Source of the DNA: Gammaproteobacteria bacterium
GTDB lineage: Bacteria; Pseudomonadota; Gammaproteobacteria; Thiohalobacterales; Thiohalobacteraceae
Assembly (NCBI GenBank): GCA_016218375.1
Contig: JACREG010000182.1
Coordinates: 1 to 40,195 of the forward strand
Direction: 5' to 3'
DNA: 40,195 nucleotides
Each line of letters starts with the position of its first letter. Positions within the stretch are counted from its first letter, which is position 1. The position numbers were made by a program, and so were the translations under genes. This document shows positions 17,029-25,274 of the stretch, in pieces. The notes beneath the pieces were generated by a model. The model searched no databases. It was given only the letters and a program-made list of their open reading frames with translations, and was not told where the DNA came from.

Positions 17029-17692
17029 GCGCGCGCAACACCTCGGCAAGACCGTCCCGACGCAGGCCGGCTCGTTGATGATCCTGGACAATGTCGACCT
17101 TGAGATCAACCGTGGCGACAGTCTGGCCATTGTCGGCGCCTCGGGCTCGGGCAAGTCCACGCTGCTGGGCCTGCTCGCCGGACTCGATATACCGAGCAGC
17201 GGCGCGGTATGGTTGGAACAAACCTGCCTGAGTACGCTCGACGAAGACGGCCGCGCGCGGTTGCGCGCCACGCACATGGGCTTCGTGTTCCAGTCGTTCC
17301 AATTGCTGCCCAGCCTCACCGCGCTGGAAAATGTCATGCTGCCGCTGGAACTCGCCGGCGTGCGCGATGCGCGGACACCCGCGCGCGACTGGCTGGAGCG
17401 CGTCGGCCTCGGCCCGCGCCTCGAACACACGCCGCGCCAACTGTCGGGCGGCGAACAACAGCGCGTCGCCATCGCGCGCGCCTTCGTCACCCGCCCTGCC
17501 CTGCTGTTCGCCGACGAGCCCACCGGCAACCTCGACAGCGCCACCGGCGCGCGCATCATCGATCTGTTGTTCGAGTTGAATCAGGCGCAACACACCACGC
17601 TGGTGCTGGTCACGCACGATGTCGAACTGGCGCAACGCTGCACACGTCATCTGCATCTCGACGCCGGCCGGTGCGTGGAGACACGCGCATGA
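17003..17692 (+). CDS. ybbA: ABC transporter ATP-binding protein YbbA
   Basis: Cytosolic ATPase subunit of the YbbAP complex, a MacB/LolD-type mechanotransmitter acting from the inner membrane rather than a typical importer. The 229 residues show Walker A (GASGSGKST, 45-53), a Q-loop ([12 protein letters not shown]), the signature [10 protein letters not shown], Walker B ([12 protein letters not shown]) and the H-loop (LVTHD). The ATG at 17003 matches the length of E. coli YbbA; an ATG at 17027 is also possible. The start lies inside the divergent tesA gene, so its promoter must also lie within tesA. It overlaps ybbP by 4 bp (ATGA). Confidence 0.95.
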   Translation: MNRQQNLLMRAQHLGKTVPTQAGSLMILDNVDLEINRGDSLAIVGASGSGKSTLLGLLAGLDIPSSGAVWLEQTCLSTLDEDGRARLRATHMGFVFQSFQLLPSLTALENVMLPLELAGVRDARTPARDWLERVGLGPRLEHTPRQLSGGEQQRVAIARAFVTRPALLFADEPTGNLDSATGARIIDLLFELNQAQHTTLVLVTHDVELAQRCTRHLHLDAGRCVETRA

Positions 17693-20181
17693 GACACACT
17701 CTGCGCTTGGCCGGACGCCTGCTCAAACGCGACGGGCGCGCCGGCGAGATTCAGGCGCTGTTGTTTGCGCTGGCCATCGCCGCAGCCACCACCACGGCGA
17801 TCACCGCCTTCGCCGAACGTCTCAAACTCGCCTTCGGCGCACAGACCGGCGAGTTGCTCGGTGCGGATCTGGTAGTGGAAAGTTCGCGGCCAATCCCTGA
17901 AGCGTGGCTCGCGCAAGCCGATGCACGCGGCCTGCGTCACACCAACGCAATCGAATTCGCCAGCATGGCGGTGGCCGACAACGGCCTGCAATTGGTCGGC
18001 GTCAAGGCCGTCGGCAACGACTATCCGCTGCGCGGGTCGGTGCGCGTCGCGGCCGAACCGTATGGCGTCGAAACGCCCGCACCGCACATGCCTGAAACCG
18101 GCACGTTATGGATCGAGTCGCGGCTGTTCGCGATATTGAAATTAAAACTCGGCGACCGGCTGCGCATCGGCGACGCCGATTTCCGCGTCGCACAGGTGCT
18201 CGGCTTCGAGCCCAGTCGCGGTGGCGACATCCTCAATCTTTCGCCGCGCGTGCTCATGCAGCGCGACGACCTGCCGCGTACCCAGGTAATCCAGCCCGGC
18301 AGTCGCGTGAGTTACCGCGCACTGTTCGCCGGCAAGGTCGAACGCATCGCCGCGTATCGACAGTGGTTGGAACCGAAACTCGGCGAACCGGATCGACTGA
18401 TCGATGCCCGCACGGGCCGCCCCGCCATCGGTAATGCGTTGGACAAGGCGGAACGTTATCTGGGCTTGGCATCGTTGGTCGCGATCGGACTGGCCGGCGT
18501 GGCGGTGGCGATGGCCGCGCGCCGCTACAGTCTGCGTCACTACGACACCAGTGCCATGCTGCGCTGTCTCGGCGCGGTGCAACGCGACATCGTCGCCGTG
18601 TATCTGTGGCAGATGCTATTGCTCGGACTCGCCGGCAGCGCGGTCGGCGCGGCGTTCGGTTGGCTGGCGCAGATCGGACTCGTGCGACTGCTTGCGGGAC
18701 TACTGCCGTTGACACCCCCGCACGCGGGCGCGTGGCCGTTGCTGCTCGGTGTCGCCACCGGTCTGGTCACACTCGCAGGTTTTGCACTGCCGCCGGTCAT
18801 GCGGTTGCGGCAAGTACCGCCGTTGCGCGTGCTGCGCCGCGATCTCGCGCCGCTGCCACCGCGCGCCTGGTTGGTGTATGGCGTGGCACTCCTCACGCTG
18901 TTCGTATTGATGTGGCGTTACACCGGCGATAGGCAACTCACGTTGTTCATCGCCGGTGGCGCGGCGGCGAGCATGCTGTTGTTGCTCGGTGTGGCACTGC
19001 TGTTGTTGCGCATGGTCCGGCGACTGCGCCAAGGCGCGGGCACGACGTGGCGTTTCGGTATCGACAGCCTGTGGCGGCGCGGCGCATCCAGCATCGGCCA
19101 GATCGCCGCGTTCGGTCTGGTCATCCTGGCCATGAGTCTGACTACCTTATTGCGCACCGATCTGCTCGCCAGTTGGCAAACGCAATTGCCGGACGATACG
19201 CCCAACCAGTTCGCCATCAATATCCTGCCCGAGGTGCGTGCGGCGTTCGCCGAATTTCTCGCCCAGGAGCATATTCGCAGCGCGCCGATGTATCCCGTGG
19301 TGCGCGGACGACTGATCGCCATCAACGGTACGCCGGTGCGCCAAGCGGTGACTAAAGAAGCACAGGACAGCAACGCCCTGCACCGCGACCTGAATCTGAC
19401 TTGGAGCGCGACGCTGCCGGCGGACAATCGCATCGTTGCCGGCGAATGGTTGAACGTAACGAGTCCGAAACGCGTACCGGTGTCTGTCGAGGCCAAACTC
19501 GCCGAGCGTTTGGGACTCAAGCTCGGCGACGAACTGGAATTTCTCATCGCCGACCAGACGCTGCGCGCGAACATCGCCAGCTTGCGCAGTGTGGATTGGG
19601 ATTCGTTCCGGCCGAACTTCTACATGATCTTTCCGCCGGGCGTGCTGGAGTCAATTCCCGGTTCGGCCATGACCAGTTTCTATCTGGCAGCGGAACGCCA
19701 GGCGGTGTTGCAACGGTTGGTCGCGCAGTTCCCCGCCGTGACCGTGCTGGATGTCGGCGCGTTGTTGGCCGAGGTGCGGCGCATTTTCGAACAAGTCACG
19801 CTGGCGGTGGAATACATTCTGCTGTTCGTGCTGCTCGCCAGTCTCGCCGTGCTGTTCGCGGTACTGGCATCGAGTCACGACGAACGTATTCAGGAAGGCG
19901 CGTTGCTGCGTGCGCTCGGCGCCAGCCGCCGCCAAGTGCGCAGCGGCCACTTCGCCGAATTCGCCCTGCTCGGACTGCTCGCCGGACTGCTTGCCGCGGC
20001 CGGCACAGAACTGATCGCGTGGCTGTTGTACACGCGCATCTTCCATCTCGACTACGTCTGGCATGGGGCCGTGTGGCTCGCCGCGCCGCTGTGCGGCATG
20101 CTGGGTATCGCACTGGCCGGGTTATGGGGCACGCGCACGGTGCTGTCGCAACCGCCGGCGGTATTGTTGCGGGAAAGTTAA
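17689..20181 (+). CDS. ybbP: ABC transporter permease YbbP (FtsX-like)
   Basis: Large inner-membrane permease, 830 residues, partner of YbbA. An N-terminal membrane helix is followed by a periplasmic domain (about 45-255). FtsX-type helices are at about 260-395 (VAIGLAGVAVAMAARRYSLR, WQMLLLGLAGSAVGAAFG), and further helix pairs at about 400-490. A second periplasmic domain spans about 505-690. A final FtsX core lies at about 695-820 ([35 protein letters not shown]). This duplicated layout is typical of YbbP, which in E. coli cooperates with TesA. The ATG overlaps the ybbA stop. The longer open frame upstream (from 17209) is only an overlap with ybbA. Confidence 0.95.
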   Translation: MRHTLRLAGRLLKRDGRAGEIQALLFALAIAAATTTAITAFAERLKLAFGAQTGELLGADLVVESSRPIPEAWLAQADARGLRHTNAIEFASMAVADNGLQLVGVKAVGNDYPLRGSVRVAAEPYGVETPAPHMPETGTLWIESRLFAILKLKLGDRLRIGDADFRVAQVLGFEPSRGGDILNLSPRVLMQRDDLPRTQVIQPGSRVSYRALFAGKVERIAAYRQWLEPKLGEPDRLIDARTGRPAIGNALDKAERYLGLASLVAIGLAGVAVAMAARRYSLRHYDTSAMLRCLGAVQRDIVAVYLWQMLLLGLAGSAVGAAFGWLAQIGLVRLLAGLLPLTPPHAGAWPLLLGVATGLVTLAGFALPPVMRLRQVPPLRVLRRDLAPLPPRAWLVYGVALLTLFVLMWRYTGDRQLTLFIAGGAAASMLLLLGVALLLLRMVRRLRQGAGTTWRFGIDSLWRRGASSIGQIAAFGLVILAMSLTTLLRTDLLASWQTQLPDDTPNQFAINILPEVRAAFAEFLAQEHIRSAPMYPVVRGRLIAINGTPVRQAVTKEAQDSNALHRDLNLTWSATLPADNRIVAGEWLNVTSPKRVPVSVEAKLAERLGLKLGDELEFLIADQTLRANIASLRSVDWDSFRPNFYMIFPPGVLESIPGSAMTSFYLAAERQAVLQRLVAQFPAVTVLDVGALLAEVRRIFEQVTLAVEYILLFVLLASLAVLFAVLASSHDERIQEGALLRALGASRRQVRSGHFAEFALLGLLAGLLAAAGTELIAWLLYTRIFHLDYVWHGAVWLAAPLCGMLGIALAGLWGTRTVLSQPPAVLLRES

Positions 20182-20227
20182 GCGGCGATGGATGACCGAA
20201 GCGGTCTGGCATCAGTCGTCATTCACG

Positions 20228-20938
20228 TTAGGCGCCATTCACGTTGGGCAAATAGGGCGCGAACAAATAGCGGATTTCCTCCAACGATTCGTCGATCGTC
20301 TGCGGCAGGGTCTTGGCGAACATATCGAGAATCACGACGGCGTTGACGGCCGCATCCTTTTCGCTGGCGCTGCGCATGCGCATGGCCATGTGCGTGTTGA
20401 CCACATGCAAGTTGCGATAAATCTGCGTCAGCCCCGACAGATCCAGATCGGCCTCGTCGCCCTGCTTGAAGCGGAAATACTGCGCCAGAAGATACATGGA
20501 CGTGGCGCGATAAATCGTTTCCTCTTCGCTGGCGAACGGCAGATGAAAACGCGCCATCGGTTTTAAGAAGGCGGTATGCGGGCAGCCGCTGGTGGCAAGC
20601 GCCAGACCGAGCAGCGAACTGAGGGCGCGTTGCAGACTGGTTTCCGCGGTAATGAGGCGCTCGGGCGTGCGCACCTCGACTTGGACATGCTCATAGGAAA
20701 ACAGATCGTTGCCGGCAGTCACCCATTCGGCGATGGCACACGCCGCCGGACAGGTCGGGTGCACGACCGCGTCGAGCGGACAATGGGGGCAACGGTGGTT
20801 GTCCATGGCGGTCCAGTCCGGCGCCGCTGCAGTATCCCGTCCGACCGGGTCCAAGCTGTGCCCGTCGAGCCGCAGATCGAAACACTTTTCCGTGCCATCC
20901 GCGAAACGCAGTCGGTATTGAATCAGCAAATCGGCCAT
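20228..20938 (-). CDS. DUF6901-like hypothetical protein
   Basis: A 236-residue cytosolic protein of unknown role that resembles the DUF6901 family. The N-terminal part (LLIQYRLRFADGTEKCFDLRL) is beta-rich. A Cys/His cluster follows at about 49-67 (CPHCPLDAVVHPTCPAAC), which could hold a zinc ion or other metal. The C-terminal half is helical (YRATSMYLLAQYFRF; VVILDMFAKTLPQTIDESL). There is no signal peptide or membrane segment. The start at 20938 was chosen for the conserved-looking MADLLIQYRL. It is convergent with ybbP, 46 bases apart. The family match is from memory of its pattern and should be treated as tentative; the coding call is firm. Confidence 0.75.
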   Translation of the reverse strand: MADLLIQYRLRFADGTEKCFDLRLDGHSLDPVGRDTAAAPDWTAMDNHRCPHCPLDAVVHPTCPAACAIAEWVTAGNDLFSYEHVQVEVRTPERLITAETSLQRALSSLLGLALATSGCPHTAFLKPMARFHLPFASEEETIYRATSMYLLAQYFRFKQGDEADLDLSGLTQIYRNLHVVNTHMAMRMRSASEKDAAVNAVVILDMFAKTLPQTIDESLEEIRYLFAPYLPNVNGA

Positions 20939-21189
20939 GATGGTCCGTTCGGCGTGGAAGGTAGCGGAACTATAAACCAGCCCGCTACGATTAAGCGATG
21001 CCCATGTCACTCCGTTCTACATCTGCTCTGCGCCGGGCCCCTCGGCACAGCCGCGAGCATAAAGTCGGCGCCGCCCTATTTCCGGAAATGTAGACTGGTA
21101 AACATTTTTATCTTTGCATTTGCCTAGACTTGGCGAACGTTTTTGCTATTCACTGCCAACGTAGTATCACGCACTCCAAGGAGCCCACG

Positions 21190-21855
21190 ATGAACTTCAA
21201 TCGCACTTCGCTTCTCACCGCCTGTATCGCCCTGGGTGTAGCTGTCGCCGCCGAACCCGCCCTGGCGGCAAACCCCGTGACGACCAAGGCCAACCCGGCC
21301 AGTACAGGTTATCCGAACGGCCGTCCCTGGCAGGCGATGCGCCTGGATTTCCTGACCGTTAAGCAGATGATTGAAGATCTCGATTTCAAATTTGACAGTC
21401 TGACGGGCGACGCCAGTCTCGTTCAGGAAGAGATCGGGTTCATCCATGACGACATCGCCGCGCTGAAGAACCGTCTGGATGTGCAAATCAGCGTGGCGCC
21501 GTCCGCGGAACGGAATGCCGACAACGACGCGCCGGTCACCGTGTTTGTGCATGTCACACACAATGGCGAAGCCGTTACCGGTCTGACCGCCGACAACTTC
21601 AGCTACAACAATGCATTCCCCGCCGCCGGTGCGGTCTTCTGTGGCGCGGCCTGTTTCAGCGCCGGTGACGCCGGTGTGTATGCGATCACGCTGAATGGCG
21701 ATTGGAGTGCTACGTCGTATGCCGGCGCGCTGGCCGTAGCGAGCACGGTGGTCGCCGCCGATGGCGAAGACATCATCTCGAACGGCAGCTCGCTGGTGAG
21801 CTTCGATATTCCAGCCGCCCCGGCCGCTCCGGAAGTAGTGCCCCCCGCCTCATAA
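21190..21855 (+). CDS. Secreted Ig-like-fold protein of unknown role
   Basis: A 221-residue exported protein. A signal peptide (cleavage after EPALA-27) is followed by a helical segment (about 53-100, LTVKQMIEDLDFKFDSLTG and IHDDIAALKNRLDVQI). A beta-sandwich-like domain follows (about 100-205), with VTVFVHVTHNGEAVTGLTADNFS, a pattern of Ig-like adhesion modules. Two cysteines (FCGAACF) may form a disulfide. The tail is Pro/Ala-rich. AAGGAG 8 nt upstream supports the ATG. It is monocistronic, with an AT-rich likely promoter at about 21090-21125. A 43-bp piece of a related gene survives at 24053-24095. Function unknown; surface adhesion is a guess. Confidence 0.75.
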   Translation: MNFNRTSLLTACIALGVAVAAEPALAANPVTTKANPASTGYPNGRPWQAMRLDFLTVKQMIEDLDFKFDSLTGDASLVQEEIGFIHDDIAALKNRLDVQISVAPSAERNADNDAPVTVFVHVTHNGEAVTGLTADNFSYNNAFPAAGAVFCGAACFSAGDAGVYAITLNGDWSATSYAGALAVASTVVAADGEDIISNGSSLVSFDIPAAPAAPEVVPPAS

Positions 21856-21871
21856 ACCCCATAAGGGTTTA
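21853..21871. terminator. Short inverted repeat between convergent genes
   Basis: TAAACCC / GGGTTTA (7-bp stem, five-base loop) overlaps the stop codons of both convergent genes (21855 and 21869). It has AT-rich ends on both sides and could act as a weak bidirectional terminator. Confidence 0.45.
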
Positions 21872-22960
21872 TTCAAGGGGGAGTTCAGGCTCTAGCGCGT
21901 CTTCGAGGGTGATCGCTTCGAGATCGTCCAACCCTGCGTCGTCGTCCTGAGGCGGGTCATCCACAACGTCTTCGGGAGGGAGTTGTTCGTCGATGATCTC
22001 CACGGGAGGCGGTATATAACCGTCTGATACGAAACCGTCGTAGCTACTACCGCGTACCCATCTTGTGATGCATCCTACTTGTGTGAAAATGAGACAGTAT
22101 GCGCCCTCGGGACATACTCGGGGTTCGGGCGGCGGACAGTAGTAACCATAAGACACCGCAACATCCTCATCGAATGTCGCTTGATAGACTGGGTTGTGGA
22201 ACTGGTATGTCCCCGCTCCGAAGCTGATCGGACCGATAGTATCGAGCACTGCATCGAAACCCGTGCCATCCGCCGTAAAATATGTGGTGAAAAAATAGTT
22301 CACGGTATAGTCGATACCATTCGCCTCAAACAACGCGTCGAAATTCAGATTCACCACAGCCTGCGCGTGCAGCATGGAATCTGCGGTCAGGGTCGTGTGA
22401 AACTGTGGCCAAGCATCGTACATGCCCGCCAAATCCGCCTTTCCGGAGGCAATAAACATCGTCAGGGTCGTAAGCTGGGTAATATTGGCGGTCACATTAC
22501 TGCTGAATTCTGGCGCATAGGAATACCATACACTGCCATCACCGGCCTGGGCACGGATAATGAACGGTGCTTGCAGGCCTTCAATATCTGCTATGTAACC
22601 GCCATTGTAGGCGATGGGCACATTGACTGTAATGCCCGTGGCATCCTGGATATATACGTAGCCATCGAGGGGCCGGCCGATAGCCGCCACACCGCCTAGC
22701 GTATAGAACGCTGTGAAATCAGGCGGCTCCACAGCCGGATCGGGCGATTCTGTTTCCTCAGGAGAACTCGGTTCAGCCGGGTCTGCTTCTTCAGGAAGAC
22801 CTGGCTCTGCCATCGTTGTTACACCACTCCCATTAGGACTCGTCGCGGCCGCTCCCCCGCCGCCGCATCCGGACAGCAGACTCAAACAACACAGCGTTGT
22901 AACTGACCATAACAACGCAAACAGCCGGGAACGGAAGGACGCGCGAGGTGGGTGATACAT
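21869..22960 (-). CDS. Predicted lipoprotein of unknown role
   Basis: A 363-residue precursor with a type II signal peptide; the lipobox LLSGC is followed by GGGG. An acidic, Pro/Glu-rich spacer (about 45-80) comes next, then a globular region rich in aromatic residues and beta strands (about 80-310, FTAFYTLGGVAAIGRPLDGYVYIQD). The tail is acidic and Pro/Asp-rich. The glycine after the lipid cysteine and the long spacer suggest outer-membrane or surface display. Four cysteines near residues 290-315 (YCPPPEPRVCPEGAYC, VGC) could form disulfides. The segment after the spacer resembles carboxypeptidase-regulatory-like beta modules, but I cannot assign it. AAGGAG 6 nt before the ATG at 22960 sets the start. 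Confidence 0.75.
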   Translation of the reverse strand: MYHPPRASFRSRLFALLWSVTTLCCLSLLSGCGGGGAAATSPNGSGVTTMAEPGLPEEADPAEPSSPEETESPDPAVEPPDFTAFYTLGGVAAIGRPLDGYVYIQDATGITVNVPIAYNGGYIADIEGLQAPFIIRAQAGDGSVWYSYAPEFSSNVTANITQLTTLTMFIASGKADLAGMYDAWPQFHTTLTADSMLHAQAVVNLNFDALFEANGIDYTVNYFFTTYFTADGTGFDAVLDTIGPISFGAGTYQFHNPVYQATFDEDVAVSYGYYCPPPEPRVCPEGAYCLIFTQVGCITRWVRGSSYDGFVSDGYIPPPVEIIDEQLPPEDVVDDPPQDDDAGLDDLEAITLEDALEPELPLE

Positions 22961-23152
22961 ACAGACTCCTTGTTTGTTGTTATCCCAGGCCATGAAGGCC
23001 CTCGACACCCACTCCATACCTTCCTTAGGGGGTGTCTTCAGATAGAGGCAGTCTGCCCGTGGGCGGATGCCTCGTCAATACTGCCCGGGGCGGCCGGCTG
23101 TAGGATTTTCTCCATTCTGCACCGGCCGATGATTTTGTTTTATAGCTGGTGT

Positions 23153-23219
23153 TCAGAACGTTTGATATGAGATGCGGCGGCCGGCTCGGCCGGACGACCT
23201 CTCGATGGAATGGTTAGGC
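23153..23219 (-). other. Integron attC recombination site
   Basis: On the minus strand R'' is GCCTAAC (23219-23213), followed by CATTCCATCGAGAG, a central palindrome CCGGC-CGA-GCCGG, then CATCTCATATCAAACG and the 3' GTT at 23159-23157. GAGA/TCTC arms pair as L''/L'. The R'' box and the flanking sequence fit a common environmental attC type, and the 67-bp length is within the known range. The R' box reads GTTCTGA instead of GTTRRRY; its last six bases come from whatever lies next to the cassette, so this marks the outer end of the cassette or decay. Confidence 0.72.
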
Positions 23220-23225
23220 GTTGCC

Positions 23226-23810
23226 TTAGATTGCACGGAGCCACTTCCCAAATGCTGCGTTTGTATTGAATGGGAAGGCAGCAACGGCAATGTTGACGTT
23301 GGCCTTCGCCTCTCTGAAAGTATTCCGACGCAACCCGTCATACCCAAAGGTTGCATCGGCTCCAATTGCCAGGGCTTCGATCCATTCGATGATGTGTTTG
23401 ACATCTCGTTCGAGCTGGGCGGATTGAATCGAAAAGCCCGAAGCTTGGCCGTGCATAAGCTTGTTTCGATACTTCTTGATTCGAGCAATCTCACTCTCAA
23501 GTTGCTGATGGCGTTGACCGATGAGAGTTGGCACTGGCGTGACGCCAAGAGCCGCAATTCCACGAATGAATGTATCTGGATAGAGATTGTTGCTCTGAGC
23601 CAGTATACCGATGACTGAATTGATCGTTTTGCTCGTAATGTTGGGATGCTGGTAGACCAGAAAGCAGAACAACCGGCGAAGCTGCTTTTCGTACTTGACC
23701 CAAGATAGCAAAAATGAATCGACTCGGCGCGTCTCGGCACCAGAATGCCAGAGCGCCTCGACGGTGGCGAACTCTTGCTTGAGCGTCGGTGGAACGGTGA
23801 GCTTGAGCAT
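23226..23810 (-). CDS. HEPN-like protein carried in an integron-type cassette
   Basis: A 194-residue cytosolic, mostly helical protein. Its key feature is KKYRNKLMHGQ, containing the R-x4-H motif (R115, H120) that forms the active site of HEPN ribonucleases. A basic helical N terminus (SWVKYEKQLRRLFCFLVYQH) precedes it. HEPN proteins are typically toxins or anti-phage RNases; that role here is inference. The ATG lies 10 bases inside the cassette boundary without a Shine-Dalgarno sequence, and the stop lies 6 bases before the attC R'' box, the tight packing typical of gene cassettes. Base composition is lower in GC than neighbouring genes. No antitoxin (for example an MNT nucleotidyltransferase) is adjacent. 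Confidence 0.78.
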   Translation of the reverse strand: MLKLTVPPTLKQEFATVEALWHSGAETRRVDSFLLSWVKYEKQLRRLFCFLVYQHPNITSKTINSVIGILAQSNNLYPDTFIRGIAALGVTPVPTLIGQRHQQLESEIARIKKYRNKLMHGQASGFSIQSAQLERDVKHIIEWIEALAIGADATFGYDGLRRNTFREAKANVNIAVAAFPFNTNAAFGKWLRAI

Positions 23811-23819
23811 GACGGCAAC

Positions 23820-23864
23820 GACTAACAGCGCATTAGGCGGATTACGCAGTATTGTGTGTTAGGC
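23820..23864 (-). other. Degenerate attC-like site at the cassette's 5' end
   Basis: On the minus strand GCCTAAC (23864-23858) and GTTAGTC (23826-23820) form an R''/R' pair (CTAAC/GTTAG) 31 bases apart. At 45 bp it is short for attC and its inner arms pair poorly. G|TTAGTC would be the crossover point that starts the HEPN cassette. GTTAGTCGTTGCC here is an inverted near-copy (12 of 13) of GTTAGGCGTTGCC at 23213-23225. Confidence 0.45.
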
Positions 23865-24052
23865 TGCTGCCGCCTATCACCCGAATGACAGAACTGGCAC
23901 CCGCATTGAGGATTGCTCATCCCACTGGCTCCCCGAAGTGTTCTCATTTTGCCCAGCTTCTCACCCAGCCACGCTGAAATGCAATATGCCGCCGAAAGAT
24001 AACCTCACCCCCCCGACCAAACATCACCACCGAATCGCCCGCCGATCCCATC

Positions 24053-24095
24053 CCGGTCTGACAGCCGACAACTCTAGCTACAGCAATGCATTCCC
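24053..24095 (+). pseudogene. Decayed fragment of a paralogue of the 21190-21855 gene
   Basis: Forty-three bases match 21578-21620 at 39 positions and keep the reading frame (GLTADNSSYSNAFP against GLTADNFSYNNAFP). Similarity fades quickly on both sides, and the surrounding open frame (23938-24192) has no signal peptide and an unrelated Pro/His/Arg-rich sequence. I read this as the remnant of a second copy of the secreted protein gene. The rest of 23865-24172 holds no other feature I can support. Confidence 0.6.
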
Positions 24096-24172
24096 GGGTC
24101 GCCCCGGCACAGTGATGCCCGCCTGCGCCCGGACCGCGCCGCTGCACGTGGCCCGGGTGTGCCTGCCGGCGG

Positions 24173-24628
24173 TCACTGCTTCACGACAGTGAGCACCGTC
24201 AGAAAATCGGGATTCGCATTCCGGTAGAGAGCGACCGTATAGATATTATGGGCGCCCCGATCCATCTGCCCGAATTCGATGGTGTGCAGCCCCACCCCGC
24301 CAAAGGTGAGACTGCCCGACACCGCGCAAGCAGCGGAGGCCCGCACCCTGCCGCCGGTCACCGGAACCGTGTAACGACCGACACTGTCCCTGCCGATGCA
24401 ACTCGACCCGCTGGTCACCACGGTTCCGGCCGAGTTGAGAACAATCTTGCACCTGATGTAATCCTCGAAACCGTTGGTGTTCGAATTTCCGGTAACGCCC
24501 GTCGCGTACCATGTGCCGGCGAGATTCGTTTGGGCACAAGCAGCGCTCGCATCGGTCGACATTGCCGCAGCCACTGTAAGCACCCACGCACCTAACGCAC
24601 GTACAACATAATGACGATTACTGTTCAT
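24173..24628 (-). CDS. Small exported hypothetical protein
   Basis: A 151-residue precursor that I do not recognise. It has a signal peptide (cleavage after TDASA, about residue 30), then a beta-rich mature domain beginning CAQTNLAGTWYATGV, of the lipocalin-like or SCP-like LxGTW style. The mature part contains four cysteines (C31-C32 region, C48, C66, C88 approximately) that could form two disulfides. GGAGGT sits 7 nt before the ATG at 24628, which decides this start over a GTG at 24637. It is probably monocistronic. A periplasmic or secreted location is likely; no function is proposed. Confidence 0.68.
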   Translation of the reverse strand: MNSNRHYVVRALGAWVLTVAAAMSTDASAACAQTNLAGTWYATGVTGNSNTNGFEDYIRCKIVLNSAGTVVTSGSSCIGRDSVGRYTVPVTGGRVRASAACAVSGSLTFGGVGLHTIEFGQMDRGAHNIYTVALYRNANPDFLTVLTVVKQ

Positions 24629-24836
24629 GACTTTCACCTCCGCTAAGCTTTTACTCTTCCCTGACGCACACTCCCGCCGACACTCCGAGTGCCGGCTCTC
24701 TGTACTCTGCTTTGTAAAGATTAGTCCGTAGCCGCCGTGACTGTTGGGCCATCACCCCAGCGCAATGACATCCATCAATCTGCCCTGAGTAATTACTGAT
24801 GTGGCCTAGATCACGCTGCAGGATGGATGTCCCTGC
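24629..24836. other. Intergenic region without further features
   Basis: The 208 bases between the exported-protein gene and the VOC gene contain the Shine-Dalgarno sequence of the former (about 24635-24641). AT-rich stretches near 24710-24725 and 24785-24805 are possible minus-strand promoters. No gene is visible. Confidence 0.35.
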
Positions 24837-25250
24837 TCACCGCGCGAACAGTCGTTGGGGATCTTTGAAGGATTTGAATTCCAGACCGTTGCCGGAGGGG
24901 TCGGCGATGAATAGCGTCGCCTGTTCGCCGATTTGGCCGGCGAAGCGGATGTGCGGTTCGATCAGAAACGCGATGTGTGCGTCGCGCAGTCGCTGCGCCA
25001 AGGTCTGCCACGCGTCCCAATCCAGCACCGCGCCGAAATGCCGTACCGGCACGTCCTTGCCGTCGACCCGATTGGTCGGCTCCGCAGCGGGCGGCGTGTC
25101 GACGAGATGCGCGGAAATCTGGTGGCCGAAGAAATCGAAATCGATCCAGCGCGTATCTTCGCGCCCCACCGCGCAGCCCAACAGGCCGCTGTAGAAGGCC
25201 CGCGTCGCCTCGATATCCAGGACGGGAAAGGCGAGGTGAAACGGCGGCAT
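24837..25250 (-). CDS. VOC family protein (glyoxalase / dioxygenase fold)
   Basis: A 137-residue cytosolic protein with the paired beta-alpha-beta-beta-beta modules of the vicinal oxygen chelate superfamily. It starts [22 protein letters not shown], has [18 protein letters not shown] in the middle, and ends with [16 protein letters not shown]. Candidate metal ligands are H5, the central H72-region histidine and the C-terminal E126. This subgroup is annotated as lactoylglutathione lyase-like or dioxygenase-like without known substrate. It lies 24 bases downstream of the SET gene on the same strand, so the two are probably one transcript. Confidence 0.88.
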   Translation of the reverse strand: MPPFHLAFPVLDIEATRAFYSGLLGCAVGREDTRWIDFDFFGHQISAHLVDTPPAAEPTNRVDGKDVPVRHFGAVLDWDAWQTLAQRLRDAHIAFLIEPHIRFAGQIGEQATLFIADPSGNGLEFKSFKDPQRLFAR

Positions 25251-25274
25251 TCGGCTATTGGCCCAGTGATTGGC

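Noticed and set aside
17209-17688. N-terminal extension of ybbP by 160 residues
   Set aside because: It lies in the wrong frame across ybbA and is Arg/His-rich; the normal YbbP start is at 17689.
20227-20249. GTTAGGC and GTTGGGC, both fitting the attC R' core
   Set aside because: No RYYYAAC partner or paired arms lie at attC distance. The two are a short direct repeat (CATTCACGTT) at the end of the DUF6901-like gene.
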